Source: Okapia johnstoni
Taxonomy: Eukaryota; Chordata; Mammalia; Artiodactyla; Giraffidae
DNA length: 64,000 nucleotides
NCBI GenBank assembly: GCA_024291935.2
Contig: CM044306.1
Location: forward strand, 9,374,001 to 9,438,000
Direction of reading: 5' to 3'
Of this stretch, positions 32,596 through 45,305 are shown one piece after another; the first letter of the stretch is position 1; every line of letters starts with the position of its first letter. The position numbers and the translations under genes are program-made. Below the pieces are notes generated by a model that saw nothing but the letters and a program-made list of their open reading frames with translations, made no database searches and had not been told where the DNA came from.

Positions 32596-33811
32596 CAGGA
32601 ATGAACAGAGGGATGGCCAACTCAGGGACACCATGAAGATGCCTGTTGAGAGCGTGCTTTCGATGTTTAAAGAGGGCCTGGCAGGGAGAAAACCCTTCCT
32701 GTTTTCCAGCTTGACAGCATGGTCGCAGTGGTCCTTGTCAGGGCATCTCTCTTCTGAGCTGTGGCACCTCAAGGTCGGAGCTCCCGACAACACTGGCCAC
32801 CCCTCCTCCCACAGGGAGGGCATCTGGCCCCACTCGGGTTGGGGACATTTGTCCCTCCAGGATTCACTGCTGAGCCGAGCTGACTAGAGGTGGGGGGAAG
32901 GAATGCTGGCCTGGGGCCCCCACTGCACACCCAAATTAAGAAATCACATATGCCTGACCTCATGGCTAGGACTAATGGCACAAATGTGACAACTGAGAAA
33001 TTTAGTTCGGGGGATGTGATATTGGTCCCGAGATGTCAAAGCAACCAATCTCAGGGTTTGGTTTCTTGAGAAAGTCAACAGCAGGAACTTGGAATCTTAG
33101 AGGCAGAGCTGATCCAAAGACGAAACTCTTTTGTGTGGGGCTGGAAGGGTTCTGGAGAGGTCATCTGGTCCCTGACCTGGCACGTGGCAGGAGGACTTCT
33201 GCCCCTAAATCCCTCAACCACAGCCCACCCCACCCACTCTCTGGGCCCCCCTTCCAGGCCCCCTAGATACAAAATCTTATGTCTATTTCTCCTTCCCCAG
33301 AGCATACTCAGCCCCCAGTCTCTTAGCCTCTTCTCAGCAAAGTCATGGACACTCACCTTCAGCATGGGACAAGTTTGGGGCGGGGTCAAGGGGGAGGGCA
33401 GACAACATGACCAAAACCTACAGCCTGTGGGGTCTTTGATGGCATTCCAGAATGTCCCAGCACAGCCACCACTGCCATCCTCTCCCAGCTGTTCCTGCAT
33501 TGAAGACATTTCTCCCAAGCCCAGGCTCTCCCGACACCACCTTAGTGATTCCAAGAACATGGTTCCCATCCTCTGGATGAACCTGCTCTGTGGGCCCTTC
33601 TTCATGGGGCCCATCGCTGAACGTGGACCAAACCAGCTTTAAAAGTCTGGGCCCCATCCTACTGTTGCCCACAATCAGACCCATCCTTCAGCAGACTTTA
33701 AAAGCAACACATGTCATTCAAGTTCAACACAGAAAAATTAGAAAACCACACTTGCAGAAGCAAGTCTAATTCCTCCTCCTTTATCTGAACATTTTACCAT
33801 TCAGTAAACAG

Positions 33812-33927
33812 TCCTTGGGGACTCTAGAGTTTAAGACTCTGTGCTTCTACTGCAGGGGGCGCAGGTTCGATCCCTGGTTGGGAACTAAGATCCCACATGC
33901 TGCTCAGCTTGGCCAAAAAAAAAAAAT
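33812..33927 (+). mobile_element. CHR-2 SINE, short form
   Basis: ttggggactctagagtttaa, tgcagggggcgcaggttcga, tccctggttgggaacta and an A-run tail at 33915-33927. Confidence 0.85.
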
Positions 33928-34111
33928 CTGCAACCTTTGGTTCTGCAGAGCATCTGTGGCTGTGATGTATCTGACCACTGCTCTGCTGCTGTAACTAACA
34001 CTGAGATAAAGATGGAGGTGAGCATCCTTGTGATGAGATGCTAGCACACGTCCTTTATTATTTTCTGCAGAAAAATTTCTAGATTTAGAGTTGCTTAACC
34101 ATAGAGGAGAC

Positions 34112-34775
34112 TTCTTTTCTCCCTTTCTTTTTCTTATAGTTGACTTACAATATTGTGCTAGTTCCTGGTGTACAGGAAAGTGATTAAGCTACACATATAT
34201 TCTTTTTCATATGCTTTTCCATTATGATTCATTACAGAATATTGAATAGATCTCTGTGCTCTACAATAGGACTTTGCTTTATATATAGTGGTTTATATAA
34301 TCTATCCTTCCACCTACTTTCCCCTTTGGTATCCATGTTTGCATTCTATGTCTGTGAGTCTTTCTGTTTTGTAAATAAGTTCATTTGTATCATATTTTAG
34401 ACTTCACATATAAGTGACATCCTATGATATCTGTCTTTTTGACTTACTTCACTTAGTATGACAATCCCTAGGTCCATCCGTGTTGCTGCAAATGGCATTA
34501 TTTCATTCTTTTTTATGGCTGAGTAGTATCCCATTGTATAAACAAACCACATCTTTATCCATTCATCTGTTGGACATTTCGGTTGCCTTCATGTCCTGAT
34601 TATTGTAAATAGTGCTGCTACGAACACTGGGGTGCACGTGTCTTTACAAACTAGAGTTTCCTCCAGATACAAGCTCAGGAATGAGATTGCTGGATCATAT
34701 GGCAACTCCACTTTTAGCTTTTTAAGAAACCTCCATAGTGTTGTCCACAGCGGTTGTACCAATTTACATTCAAGG
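34112..34775 (-). mobile_element. L1 LINE 3' end
   Basis: Antisense L1. The 3' UTR comes first (tgacttacaatattgtgcta, gtgtacaggaaagtgattaa), then ORF2 C-terminal coding remnants on the minus strand ([27 protein letters not shown]). Confidence 0.9.
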
Positions 34776-35247
34776 GGAGACTTATTTTTAAAGTTGTTGA
34801 TCGGCATTGTCAAAATATCCTTCAAACTTCTAAACTGCTCAGGTTAAGACAAAACACACCCACCTAGAGTCAGTCCTTCCAAGGACAACATGCTTCTTGG
34901 CCACGTGGAACAGAGCAATGGAAAGGCCGTAGCTGTGACGTCCAACCTGTTTCCAGAGACTTGAGCCAGGTTCTGGCTCATTAGATTCCTGGCACCGCAT
35001 CGGCCACGAGACCTTGGGTGAGTCATCGACTCTTCCCCATCCAGACCGGGGAGGACACCTGCCTGACCTATCACCTACTTCATGAGTCCTTGTCAACAGG
35101 AAGAGACAAAGTCCTTTTGCACCAAAAAGTCACAGTTTTTATGTAAGGGACTTCTGACTGGTGACTATTTGCCGGTCGCTTTACCCTGCTTTCCAGAATT
35201 GGTGCATAAGAAATAAACACCTCTTTAAATGTGTTCCTTTGTTCCCT

Positions 35248-35452
35248 AGTGTTAGTCGCTCAGTCATGTCTAATTCTTTGCAGCCCCATGGGCTGTAGCC
35301 CGCCAGGCTCCTCTGTCCACGGGATTCTCCAGGCAACAATACTGGAGTGGGGTGCCCATTTCCTTCTCCAGATCTTTTCAACCCAGGGATCGAATCCAGG
35401 TCTCCTGCACTGCAGGCAGATTCTTTACTGTCTGAGCCACCAGGGAAGCCCC
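35248..35452 (-). mobile_element. Bov-tA SINE
   Basis: Full antisense copy: gtcgctcagtcatgtctaat, cacgggattctccaggcaac, gatcgaatccaggtctcctg, ending gagccaccagggaagcccc. Confidence 0.93.
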
Positions 35453-35807
35453 CATCCTGGAGCCAATGGGTCCGAGAGGCCAAGATGTCACAACAGAGAA
35501 TCAGAGACTAGCCGTGCTCATCACTTCTCTGCTCCAATGCCTCTCTTCTTGAGATAGCTGGTTTCTGTCTGGGCATAGCCTAGTGAGACCATTTCTCCCA
35601 GGGGCTTCTGAGGATTGAAGGGTAAATGCTGGAGGGGCTACGGAGAAAAGCCCCCAGGAGAGAACTGTTTGCCCTCAAAGCCATCCTGTCACAGGGTCAA
35701 CAGTCCTTCTGAAAAGGGATGCTTCCCTTGGAGTGGAAAAATCCACACAAATCTGAAGACCATGAATGACCCCCAGTCTTTTTTCCCAGCTACACGGAAC
35801 ACTGTCT

Positions 35808-35902
35808 GTTTAATATTTATTTTTACTTGCTTATTTATTTGGCTGCACCAGGTCTCAGTTGCAGCATTTGAACTCTTGGTTGTGATATGTGGGATCTCCA
35901 TG
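35808..35902 (-). mobile_element. CHR-2 SINE, truncated
   Basis: A T-rich tail followed by ggctgcaccaggtctcagtt and ttgtgatatgtgggatctc. The promoter half is missing. Confidence 0.75.
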
Positions 35903-36169
35903 TCTAATGCATTCCTGCCATCCTTCCCACCCCGTCCTTGTTCTTCACGCCCTCACATGTCACATGTCACGTGACCCACATGAGGACACAGTGGCTTGGG
36001 GCGCGTCAACCAACCTGCACAGTGAATTCTCAACTACCCTTACATCACGTGCCTGCGCTAAAAACCCATCCACGGGCCCTGAATTCTTGATCTGGACCAA
36101 AGGAAGGGCAGCAGAAGTGAGTTAACCCAAAGAGAAAAACCAGGCTGAGTTTCCCATGATGTACAAAGA

Positions 36170-36491
36170 ACAGTCAATCCTAAAGGAAATCAATCCTGAA
36201 TATTCATTGGAAGTACTGATGCTGAAGCTCCAATACTTTGGCCACCTGATGTGAAGAGCCTACTCATTAGAAAAGCCCTGATGCTGGGAAAGATTGAAGA
36301 CAGGAGAAGGGGACGACAGAGGATGAGATGGTTGGATAGCATCACCGACTCAATGGACATGAGTTTGAGCAAGCTCTGGGAGATGGTGAAGGACAGGGAA
36401 GCCTGGCATGCTGCAGTCCATGGGGTCACAAAGAGTCCAACATGACTGAGCAACTGAACAAGGAAGAACCAAAAAAAAAAAAAAAAAAAAC
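36170..36491 (+). mobile_element. BovB/ART2A LINE 3' fragment with poly(A)
   Basis: Sense tail with cctaaaggaaatcaatcctg, gatgagatggttggatagca and tgactgagcaactgaacaag, then an A-run to 36490. Confidence 0.92.
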
Positions 36492-36737
36492 AGAGGGAGC
36501 CAGGAATGTCAGAGGTTTATTTCTTTTTTTATGTACATGACTTTCTTCTTGAGGAGCTCTGGGGACAGAGGCCCACAAGGTTTCACAGAAGCATTATCCA
36601 GGATCTCAGAAATCTAGATGGAGTGGGCGGGGTTGACATTTATTGAGTCCCTCCCATGCTTTCTCACACTTTACTCATTCATCAGAAATTCACTCACCAT
36701 CTGCTGTGGCCCAGCCCTAGGAGTTTCTTTTTTCAAA

Positions 36738-36894
36738 AAATATTTTTTAAATTTATTTGGCTGTGCCAGGTCTTAGTTTCGACATGTGAACTCAGTTGCA
36801 GGATGTGGGATCTAGTTCCCTGACCAGGGATTGAACCTGCGCCCCCTGCATTGGAAGCACACAGTCTTAGCCACTGGACTACCGGTGGAGTCCC
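36738..36894 (-). mobile_element. CHR-2 SINE
   Basis: Antisense: tttatttggctgtgccaggt, gttccctgaccagggattga, acctgcgccccctgcattgg, ggactaccggtggagtccc. It may split a MIR/L2-like old repeat whose right part is 36895-36975. Confidence 0.88.
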
Positions 36895-36975
36895 CAAGAC
36901 ATTTAATTCCACTTTTACAGAAGAAACCGAGGCTCACACAGGCACCGAGTCAGAACTCAGAACCAGCTCTAGTAG
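36895..36975 (+). mobile_element. MIR-like fragment
   Basis: ccacttttacagaagaaacc, gaggctcacacaggc and aactcagaaccagctc look like a sense MIR core. Divergent. Confidence 0.4.
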
Positions 36976-37834
36976 GCTCCAAAGACCCAGGCTTTTTCTC
37001 TGGTATCTTTTAATTCATCTTTTTTTTCTCTAAAATGTCAGTCCACTTCCCCATCCTGTCCTTGGTTAAGAATCAGCTGTTGAAGTGCCTCCTAACTAGA
37101 GCCTTTGGCTGCCACTAGAGTCAGTCAAAGCAAAGCCTAGTGCAGAGCCTGAGAGCTGAGCAGTCAGTAAAGATGACCTGACCCTACAGGGTCTCCCGGA
37201 AGCCCAACCAAGACTTCCAGACCCCAGATGAGAAAGGGACAAGTGAAGACTCATCCCAAACCAGGCTCTGTCTCCGGGGACTCTCCACCCTAGAACGTCT
37301 CACAGCAGAAGGGTTATGGCCTTGAAACTCATCTCTCCCTCTCTCAGGCTCACAGGTTCAAGATTCGCTGCATCTTCAGGGTCAGTTCAGAGAATGATAC
37401 CCAAAGCATCAATCCTTCTGGAAAGCAAGGAGCAGGCCACTAGGTGAGAAGTGAGTCGGCCCCAGGAAGCTCACACCCAAGGGTGGGGGAAAGTTTTCAT
37501 AAAGAGCCAGCTGTTAATTCACATAGCTCTGTTGCAACTACTCAAGGCTGCCATTTTTACAGCCCCTAAGCAGCTGCAGACTTTGTATTAGGAATGGGTG
37601 TGGGTGCATTCCAGTAAAACCCTATTTACTGGAATATGTGATCACAGGTGATCAGAGGTGGGTTGGGGGGTAGTGGGGGTACTGTTTGCCAAGCCCTGAA
37701 AGGCTACATCCTATGCATCCCGTTGCAGGGCGTGGCCTTGCTGCTGCAGCACCAGGTGGAAACATTCTACCTGAGTCTCATCGGAAATATCAGACTGAAC
37801 CCAGCACAGGGGTCCTTGGGATGCTGTAAAATCA

Positions 37835-38125
37835 GATAGTGGTGACAGCTGCATAGCTCTGTGAGGGCACTAAAAAAACCACTGACTTGCACTTTATTTA
37901 ATTTGTAATTTAATTAATTAACTTATAAAGGAGAACTGAAACTTATTTATTTTGGCCATGTTGCACGGCACGCCAGGATCTTAGTTCCCCCAACCAGGAA
38001 TGGAACCCCTGTGCCGCCCTACGGTGGAAACGCAGAGTCTCAACCACTAGAAAGCCAGAGAAGTCCCTCCCTGAACTGCACGCTTTGAATGGGTGAACAG
38101 TAGAATCATACCTCAACAAAGCAGA
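37835..38125 (+). mobile_element. L1 LINE 3' end split by CHR-2
   Basis: The left part (gtggtgacagctgcatagct, gtgagggcac) and right part (gaactgcacgctttgaatgg, gtgaacagtagaatcatacc, tcaacaaagc) reconstitute a familiar L1 3' end around a CHR-2. Confidence 0.75.
37893..38070 (-). mobile_element. CHR-2 SINE nested in L1
   Basis: Antisense copy with an AT-rich tail (ttaatttgtaatttaattaa) and body (ggatcttagttcccccaacc, aggaatggaacccctgtgcc). Imperfect 11-bp flanks lie at 37882-37892 and 38071-38081 (ctgacttgcac / ctgaactgcac). Confidence 0.85.
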
Positions 38126-39114
38126 TAAAAAGCATATGTCTCTGAGGCAGAAAAATGGTAACAGTTCTTTTCAAGAAGCAATAAACCCTTCCCGAATGTG
38201 CTTCTCGGAGGAACAAGGCAAAGGGAGGCAGCCCTGGACGTGATCCCCACCCTCTAGGTTCAGGGCTCTCACGGCCTCGCTTGTAGCCTTCTCTTCCGCC
38301 TCTCCCATCCTGAAGATACCCCTACCCCAGTCTCCTTGTTGCCTTTTCACTTTAAAATAATTATACAACTAACACATGTGAGTCACAGAAAATTTAGAAA
38401 ATACAGATAAGCAAAACGAAATAAAAATCACCCTTGATCTCACCCACTGCCTAGAATTTTGACAGACATCCTTCTGGACTTTTCTCTACATGTGTATGTA
38501 TAAGCATAATCAAAAAAAAAAAGACCAATAGACTAGAGATAAATACAGAATCAGTAAACCACACTAAAAAAGCCAGGGAATTTTCACCATAAAACCCAGG
38601 ACAGTGGTTATCTAAGGAAAAGGAGATCCCCTTTTCCTTAGGGACCAGGAGGAATTAAGAGAGGTTTTAGGGTGGCAGGGTCTGGTTTTTCTTAATCTGA
38701 GTATTTGCTTGATAACTTTGTTAACAGTGTACAGTTATGCACTGTGCATTTAAAAATTACATTAGACAGGGTTTGAAATGCGAAAGCATACAGATGTAAC
38801 TGGGCTTTTAAATTTAATGCACTCTGAACATTTTTCTAGGTCATAAACATGAATCTATAATACTGTTTAAAATGACTGCTTAATATTCTGCTGTCAGGAT
38901 AGAGCTTAATTTAATTTAGCTCATCTGCAACTGATGGGGAAATCTCCCGAACAAGGTCAGCTCTCAAGAGTTCTCCTTCATGGTCCTCCAGCCTTCATGC
39001 TCCGCAGAGACCACCCCCTCCAAGCCAAGGTGGACCGAAATGGCCGCCTTCAGCTTCCTCTGTACCCCTCCTTTCATTTTAAAACCCTGTCTTCTTACTC
39101 TGCTATTTGATAGT

Positions 39115-39240
39115 CATATGACCCAAGCAAACGAATCAGCCTGTGCTTCAGTCTGATCATCTGTAAAACAGGGGTAATTATAAATTTAGATGAATTAACA
39201 GGAAAACTGTGTGAAACAAGGTTCCAAGCACTTAGCACTG
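39115..39240 (-). mobile_element. MIR SINE
   Basis: Antisense MIR core: gcctgtgcttcagtctgatc, atctgtaaaacaggggtaat, then ccaagcacttagcactgatg. Confidence 0.65.
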
Positions 39241-40277
39241 ATGGTGACAGTTGCCGTAACTGTTTGTCATAGTCACTTTTCCGTCACAGACTTGCCGCAG
39301 TTTCCCTCCCAGTTTCCTGGCCGCCCTCCTGGAGGCACCAGAGCCCTGCTTGTGCGTCTCTGCGCCCCCCACACCTGTGTGAGAGCCACGGCCAGCCCTC
39401 GGGGTGGGGTGAGGACTACACACCCAGCACAGCCTCGAGCACAGAGTCAATGCCCCGCCAACCCCGGGAGCCTCCATGGGCACCGTCCCAGGCACTGCAC
39501 CTCTGTCCTAGGAGGCAGGAAGTGATCAGCGCTTCTTCGGAAATGGAGAAACCAAGGCAGAGGGCACCTGCCCAAGTCTCAGCCCTGGATTGAGGCGTGG
39601 GCTGCAGAGCGGCCATCCTGACCATGCTGCTCCGAACCTACGTGCGCCCCCCTTCTCTGCCTCTTCCCTCCAAGGCCCCTCACTCATTCCCAATGATCTG
39701 CTGGAGCTACAGCTGAGACCCCTCTGTCTCTCCTTCCCATCAGAACTCAGCAGGGAACACACCGCTGCTGACCACCTGCCCACGTTAGGGGATGCCTGGC
39801 CCCAGCCCTGAGGTCAGACCCCAGAGGCGGCCCCCCACCCACCCTGCCCTGCCCCTCCAGCCTGTCACCCTCCCTCCTTCCTGAGCTCTTCCCGTCAGGT
39901 ACCTGCTCTGCTCACTTAGGCGACCACAAGCCCCTTCATGTGGCTCTCCTGCCAAGTCTAACAACTCTTAGGGGGACAGCAAAGACCCTCACCCTGGTCC
40001 CCACTGCTGGGGCTCAAGGCTGCCCACCCTTTGGTTCCAGAGCCCCTACTCCCCACACAGGCCATAAGAAAGCCTTCTAAGGCAGTGGCTAACCTTTTAG
40101 AGGTCACATACCCCTTTGAGAATCTGGTGGAAAATACAGTCCCTGTCCACTGGAAACCACAAACATGGGCACACGTACACTCAGCTGTGCTTACTGATTC
40201 AGGACTCAAGGCTGTCCTTCAGGCCCATCTCTGGACACACGTCCATACCCCCCAGGTTGAAAGGATGAAAAGGATCA

Positions 40278-40488
40278 GTTGTGTCCGACTCTGCGACCCC
40301 ATGGACTGTAGCCTGCCAAGCTCCTCTGTCCATGGGATTTTCCAGACAAGAATACCAGAGCCGGTTGCCGTTTCCTCCTCCAGGGAATCTTCCCAACCTA
40401 GGGATTGAATCCAAGTCTCGTGTGCTTCCTGCATTGCAGGCAGATTCTTTACCACACTGCACCATCTGGGAAGGTCCCCGCCCCCTGG
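40278..40488 (-). mobile_element. Bov-tA SINE
   Basis: Antisense copy: cagttgtgtccgactctgcg, gccggttgccgtttcctcct, gggattgaatccaagtctcg, ending accatctgggaaggtccc. Confidence 0.92.
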
Positions 40489-40531
40489 GTTAGGACCCTT
40501 CTTTATAGAGGTAACATCTCAATTTGATTTT

Positions 40532-40788
40532 AAACTTTTAAAAAAATTTATTACATTTTAATAAAATTTTTATTATAAATATTATATAAATTTATATATA
40601 TAATTATTTTAAATTTTATATATGAAATTATTATAAATATTATAAAAATATAATTATTTAATAAAATAAAATTTTTATTATATTTTAAAACTTGTTATGG
40701 CTGATCTTAGTTCCCCAACCAGGGTTCGAACCCATGCCTCCTGCAATGGAAACTAGGAGTCTTAACCACTGGACCACTAGGAAAGCCC
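40532..40788 (-). mobile_element. CHR-2 SINE with expanded AT-only tail and 14-bp target-site duplication
   Basis: The body is 40692-40788 (ccccaaccagggttcgaacc, ccactggaccactaggaaag). It is preceded by about 155 bases made almost only of A and T. The 14-mer ctcaatttgatttt flanks the whole unit at 40518-40531 and 40789-40802, so the AT tract belongs to the insertion. Confidence 0.92.
40537..40690 (+). repeat. AT-rich low-complexity tract
   Basis: About 150 bases with almost no G or C, built from ttataaatattat- and ataaaattttt-like pieces. It contains many short palindromes and lies in the tail position of the CHR-2. Confidence 0.9.
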
Positions 40789-41429
40789 CTCAATTTGATT
40801 TTTACAGCAAACCCTCACCCAGTCCACCCTGCTGGTGTCTCCAGAAGCTTAACCCAGGAGGCTAACTGGACACAGCTGATCCCAATTTTATCAACTACAA
40901 AATGGGATTTCCCTGGGTCTCTATCACTTTTCCACAGTGATGCGATGATGGCGGCACTGAAGGCTCCAGGATTCCAGCCAGACCAGGCATCGGGGGCCCA
41001 GGACTGTGGGCCCTGGGCTGGGGGAAGCCAGCTTCATTCCTGCCCTTTTTGAGATGTTGGCGCCCCTGACCATCCCTCAGGCTGGAAGTCCTCTCCAGCC
41101 TCACTTCCCTTGACTGTCTTTCCTCCCAGAATTCCAGGGCATCTCACATACCCCTCCCCTCCCGACACCCTGTGGTCTCACGGTCTACAGACCCTGTAGC
41201 AACCGAAGAGAAACTTAGCCCATCACTCTCAAAATCTACCTGCTCATTTTAAAACCAGGCACAAGTGCTGCTGTCAGTCCGTATACTAAGTATCTATAAG
41301 GTTCTCTTCTCAAATCCAAGTTGCCTTGGTTACCCACTTTGGAGACGACTGCTCTGTGCAAACTTTGGTGGGCATCAGAATCACCTGTGAGATACCAATG
41401 CCCAAGCCCTGGGTCCTGAGGGTCCCATG

Positions 41430-41639
41430 TGTGTCTGTGTGTGCACTCAGTCGTGTCTGATTCTTTGTGACCCAACGTACTGTAGCCTGCTGGGTTCCTT
41501 TGTCTGTGGAACTTTCCAGGCAAGAATATTGGAGTGAGATGCCATTTCCTTCTCTAAGGGATCTACCTGACCCAGGGATGGAACCCGTGTCTCCAGCATT
41601 GGCAGGAGGATTCTCTACCACTGAGAAACCTGGAAAGCC
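41430..41639 (-). mobile_element. Bov-tA SINE
   Basis: Antisense copy after a short GT run: cactcagtcgtgtctgattc, caagaatattggagtgagat, cactgagaaacctggaaagc. It appears to sit in an older MER5A-like fragment (41355-41429). A 240-codon chance frame begins within it at 41467. Confidence 0.9.
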
Positions 41640-42154
41640 CCCATATGGGATGCTAATTCAGACATCTACCTTTTGGCAAACTCCCTGGGTGATGCCCACT
41701 GTCGCCCACAGATGTACACCCTCAATGTCTCTCCTCGGGTCCTTCGAGATGGAATGCAAACTCCACGTGATAAACCAGATGTCTAGTCCCATTTGCCCTC
41801 TTGGGCCCTCCTGCCCAAGGGCCTGCTATGTACCCAGACTCTCACCTTTCCCAAGTAGCCTGTCTGTTTACTTTGGCACCATGAAATGGCACTTAACCAT
41901 GCCTAGACCATGTTCCCCTAGCTCCATCCTCCAATTTAGGGTTCTTTATGCTTCCAACCCTGACTTCCGAAGTCTGCTCTTCTCTTTTCAGAAAGCCTGT
42001 CCTAGCCACAGACCATTTGCTCTTGCCTCCGGGTGTGGGTGTGGATGTCTCTGTGTGTGTGTACGCAGGGTGGAGGCATTTCCAGAACAGGGGAGAAGAA
42101 TCAGTGGCATTTATGCTCCTACCCCCAGTCTGCCTTCTCTTTATCTCCTTTCAT

Positions 42155-42775
42155 GTATTTTTTTTTTTGCTTTATTGAGATATAATTGACATATCAGTTC
42201 AGTTCAGTCGCTCAGTCGTGTCCGACTCTTTGCAACCCCATGAATTGCAGCACGCCAGGCCTCCCTGTCCATCACCAACTCCCGGAGTCTACCCAAACCC
42301 ATGTCCATCGAGTCGGTGATGCCATCCAACCATCTCATCCTCTGGCATCCCCTTCTCCTCCCGCCCCCAATCCTACCCAGCATTAGGGTCTTTTCCAATG
42401 AGTCAACTCTTCGCATGAGGTGGTCAAAGTATTGGAGTTTCAGCTTCAACATCAGACCTTCCAAAGAACACCCAGGATTGATCTCTTTTAGGATGGATTG
42501 ACTGGATCTCCTTGCAGTCCAAGGGACTCTCAAGAGTTGACATATAGCACTGTATAAATTTAAGGTGTATAGCATAATCATTTAACATACATATATCATG
42601 AAATAATTACCATGAAATATTCCATTAACACCCATCATCTCATATAAATACACAATAAAAGAAAAGAATTTTTTTTCCTTGTGATGAGAACTCTTAGGAT
42701 TTGCCCTCGTAACAACTTTCTTATCTATCACCCAGCCATCTTAACTATCGGCATCATGTTGTATGTTACATCCTT
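42155..42775 (-). mobile_element. L1 LINE 3' UTR split by BovB
   Basis: Left piece ttgctttattgagatataat-tgacatat and right piece from 42537 (tttaaggtgtatagcataat, accatgaaatattccattaa, acacccatcatctcatataa) are one antisense L1 3' UTR. Confidence 0.75.
42195..42536 (-). mobile_element. BovB/ART2A 3' fragment with 9-bp target-site duplication
   Basis: The antisense BovB tail begins cagttcagttcagtcgctca and ends with ccaagggactctcaagag. The 9-mer ttgacatat is repeated at 42186-42194 and 42537-42545. The minus strand still reads [20 protein letters not shown], the BovB RT tail. Confidence 0.94.
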
Positions 42776-42776
42776 A

Positions 42777-42905
42777 TTATTTTTTAAACTTTTACATTGG
42801 TGTATAGTTGATTAACAATGCTGTGATGGTTTCAGGTGTACAACAAAGTGGTTCAGTTAATATACACACTTTTTCTTTTTCCTGCTTTTTTTTTTTTTTT
42901 TTTGC
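42777..42905 (-). mobile_element. L1 LINE 3' UTR fragment
   Basis: Antisense: tggtgtatagttgattaaca, tgtgatggtttcaggtgtac, aacaaagtggttcagtt, then a T-run at 42886-42903. Confidence 0.7.
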
Positions 42906-45104
42906 CCATCCTCTAGACTGCCTGGGGTCCTACAAGCGTATCTCTTAGCTGTTTTGGGAGCCAAGGGCTTCATCTGCTCCCACAGCCCCTTCGGCACTGG
43001 ATCAGTGGCTCTGCATCAGGGTGAGGGTGGCTGCATGCCCCCACCCAAGCCTGGGAGTCATCTACACCCGCACATGCGGGATGCCCTTGGCAACCCAGCA
43101 GAGATGGCAAAGAGGAATAGCGGGATCCCAGCCCACCTGCAGCTCAAGGACTAGCATCCAAGACCACTGATTCCAGAGGACACAGCAGTCCCCAGGCTGC
43201 AAGCTGGCACCATGCCCTCAGATCAGAGAGGGAAGAATATGTAGGGTGGGAGAGCACCCTTCCAGCCACGTGCCACACCCACAGCACAGCCTCTAAGCCC
43301 TGCATGCATCTCTTCCCACCTCCCAACCCAGGTTCTAGTCACCTCCCTGGAGAATACATCCTTCCAGGGACACTGTCCAGGACCAGGAACTCAAGTGCCC
43401 CACCCCCAGCATGGTACCCTCCTCCTCCCATCAGAACCTGGAATTTCTCTTCAAAACCCCAAATGCCTTTCATCTTGTGACCCAGTTACTCTGTTCATTA
43501 TTTGTCCAGAGCACATGGAGTCTGGTTTCCTTTAAACCATCCCCTGGCAGTCAGTTGGGTGGGGGGGGTCTACAGGGCTTCGGTCCCCCTTGACCCACAC
43601 AGTCTTCCACCGGCTTCCACCCTGCCTGGAGCCCGAGTCCTGGCGTTCCTTCTCAAGGGCAGGGAAAATGCCTTGCATCTCCCTGCCGTCCCCTGGGGTG
43701 GAGCGGGTCACTCCATAACTGCTTGTTGAAACAGGAGCAAGCCTGATAGGCAAACTGGGATTACAAAACACAGCTGATTGTACACTTTGCAAACGGAATT
43801 GCTAACAGTGTCTTTAAAGAGCACCCACCCACACCCTCACTGCACCCAAGGCCTCACTCTGCTCACAGGAAGCTTTTGCCTTGCTTTCCCCGGCATGTGT
43901 CTGGAGAGGGCACTGCCCTTTCTGAGTGCCTGCTGTGTATTTCCCTGAGTGCCCACTACCTGGACCCCATCAGCGTGTGCCCCAGGCCAGCCCATTTGCC
44001 CTGGCAACCAGCATGTGGCCTTGGCTGCAGGCCCTGCCCCACCTGGTGCTAGAGACCACTAGAGGGTCTGCAGAAAGCAGTGGCTGGAAATGGAAGCGTT
44101 CTGAGAAAGATGGACTGGAGGCGCTTTTCTGGAAGGCAGTGGTCCTAGGCACCACCACCCAGGCCAGGGTGGGTGGGCACCGGTGGAGGTTTTACCTTCT
44201 GGGTCCAGGGAGCTCCTGGATTTACCTGTGACTCCAGAAACCGGCCGGAGTACTGCCAAGTCACTCAGCTGGCTTAAGGAACTCCAAGCTCCTCCACTGT
44301 GGTACTGCCCAAAGAGCAAGCCCAACGCTGGTTTCTAGCCAGATTCCTGGAGCCATGCGGGCCTGCAGAGATGGCGAAGGACTCATCCATTAGATGAGAC
44401 GGGGCCAGGCCAGCGGCACTTTGGAGCAGGGCTCTGAGACTCAAAAGGCTTCTGGCTCATTCCCACTTTTCTGGAAAGGTCAGGGAGCAGGGCCTTCCAG
44501 GAGGAGCCCCGGTCACCCCTTCCCACTCCTTCCTCCTCAATCGCATAACCTCATAACAAACTTACTGCCAACCCCAGTTCCAATCCCACAGGCTGCAAGA
44601 GCTAAGGAGATGCCATCCCCTACCCTTCCCCCAGTAATCCCTACAAAGGCAGAAAGAAATATGACTGTTTCTTAAGCCAACTGCTTCTTGCCGACCCCAA
44701 GCCATTTATTAAGCCTGCATCCAGCCAACAATGAAAGAAGCCAGCATGCCGCATTCAAGATCAGTCTTCAGGGAACCCCAGTGTGCAAAAGGCCATCACC
44801 CTTCCCGGACCCCTGGCCCACTTCCCTGGTGGCAGTCACCTGTAGAGCTTGACAACTACAAAAGCCAAGATCGGAGCCAGATTTTGTGTCTGCAAAGAGC
44901 TCCAGACCCCAGGCAATTCTGCTTTCAGTCCGAGTAGGGAACCATCATCAAGGAAGTCACGAACTTGTACCACGTAAAGTGGAGACGGAAAGGGCTATTG
45001 CTTTGTAGGGTTTACCCCACTGCCACCCAGGTCCTACACCCTGGGCTGTCTCTGTGACATGTCCCCAGTTGACTGAGCACAGAAGGGCTTCCCGCACAAC
45101 AAGA

Positions 45105-45258
45105 CTGGGCAGCATTCCCCCCAAATTCGCGTCCACCCAGAAGCTGTGAATGTGACCTTATTTGGAAATAAGAGTCTTCGCAGATGTGCCCAAACGAAGA
45201 TGAGGTCAGTGGACTAGGGTGGGCCCTGAATCCAGTGACTGGCATCCTAGTAAGAGGG

Positions 45259-45305
<47 letters not shown>

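Noticed and set aside
41467..42189. 240-codon plus-strand frame
   Set aside because: Begins inside an antisense Bov-tA (the QEYWSEMPFPS-type reading is a known SINE translation) and ends in an L1 remnant.
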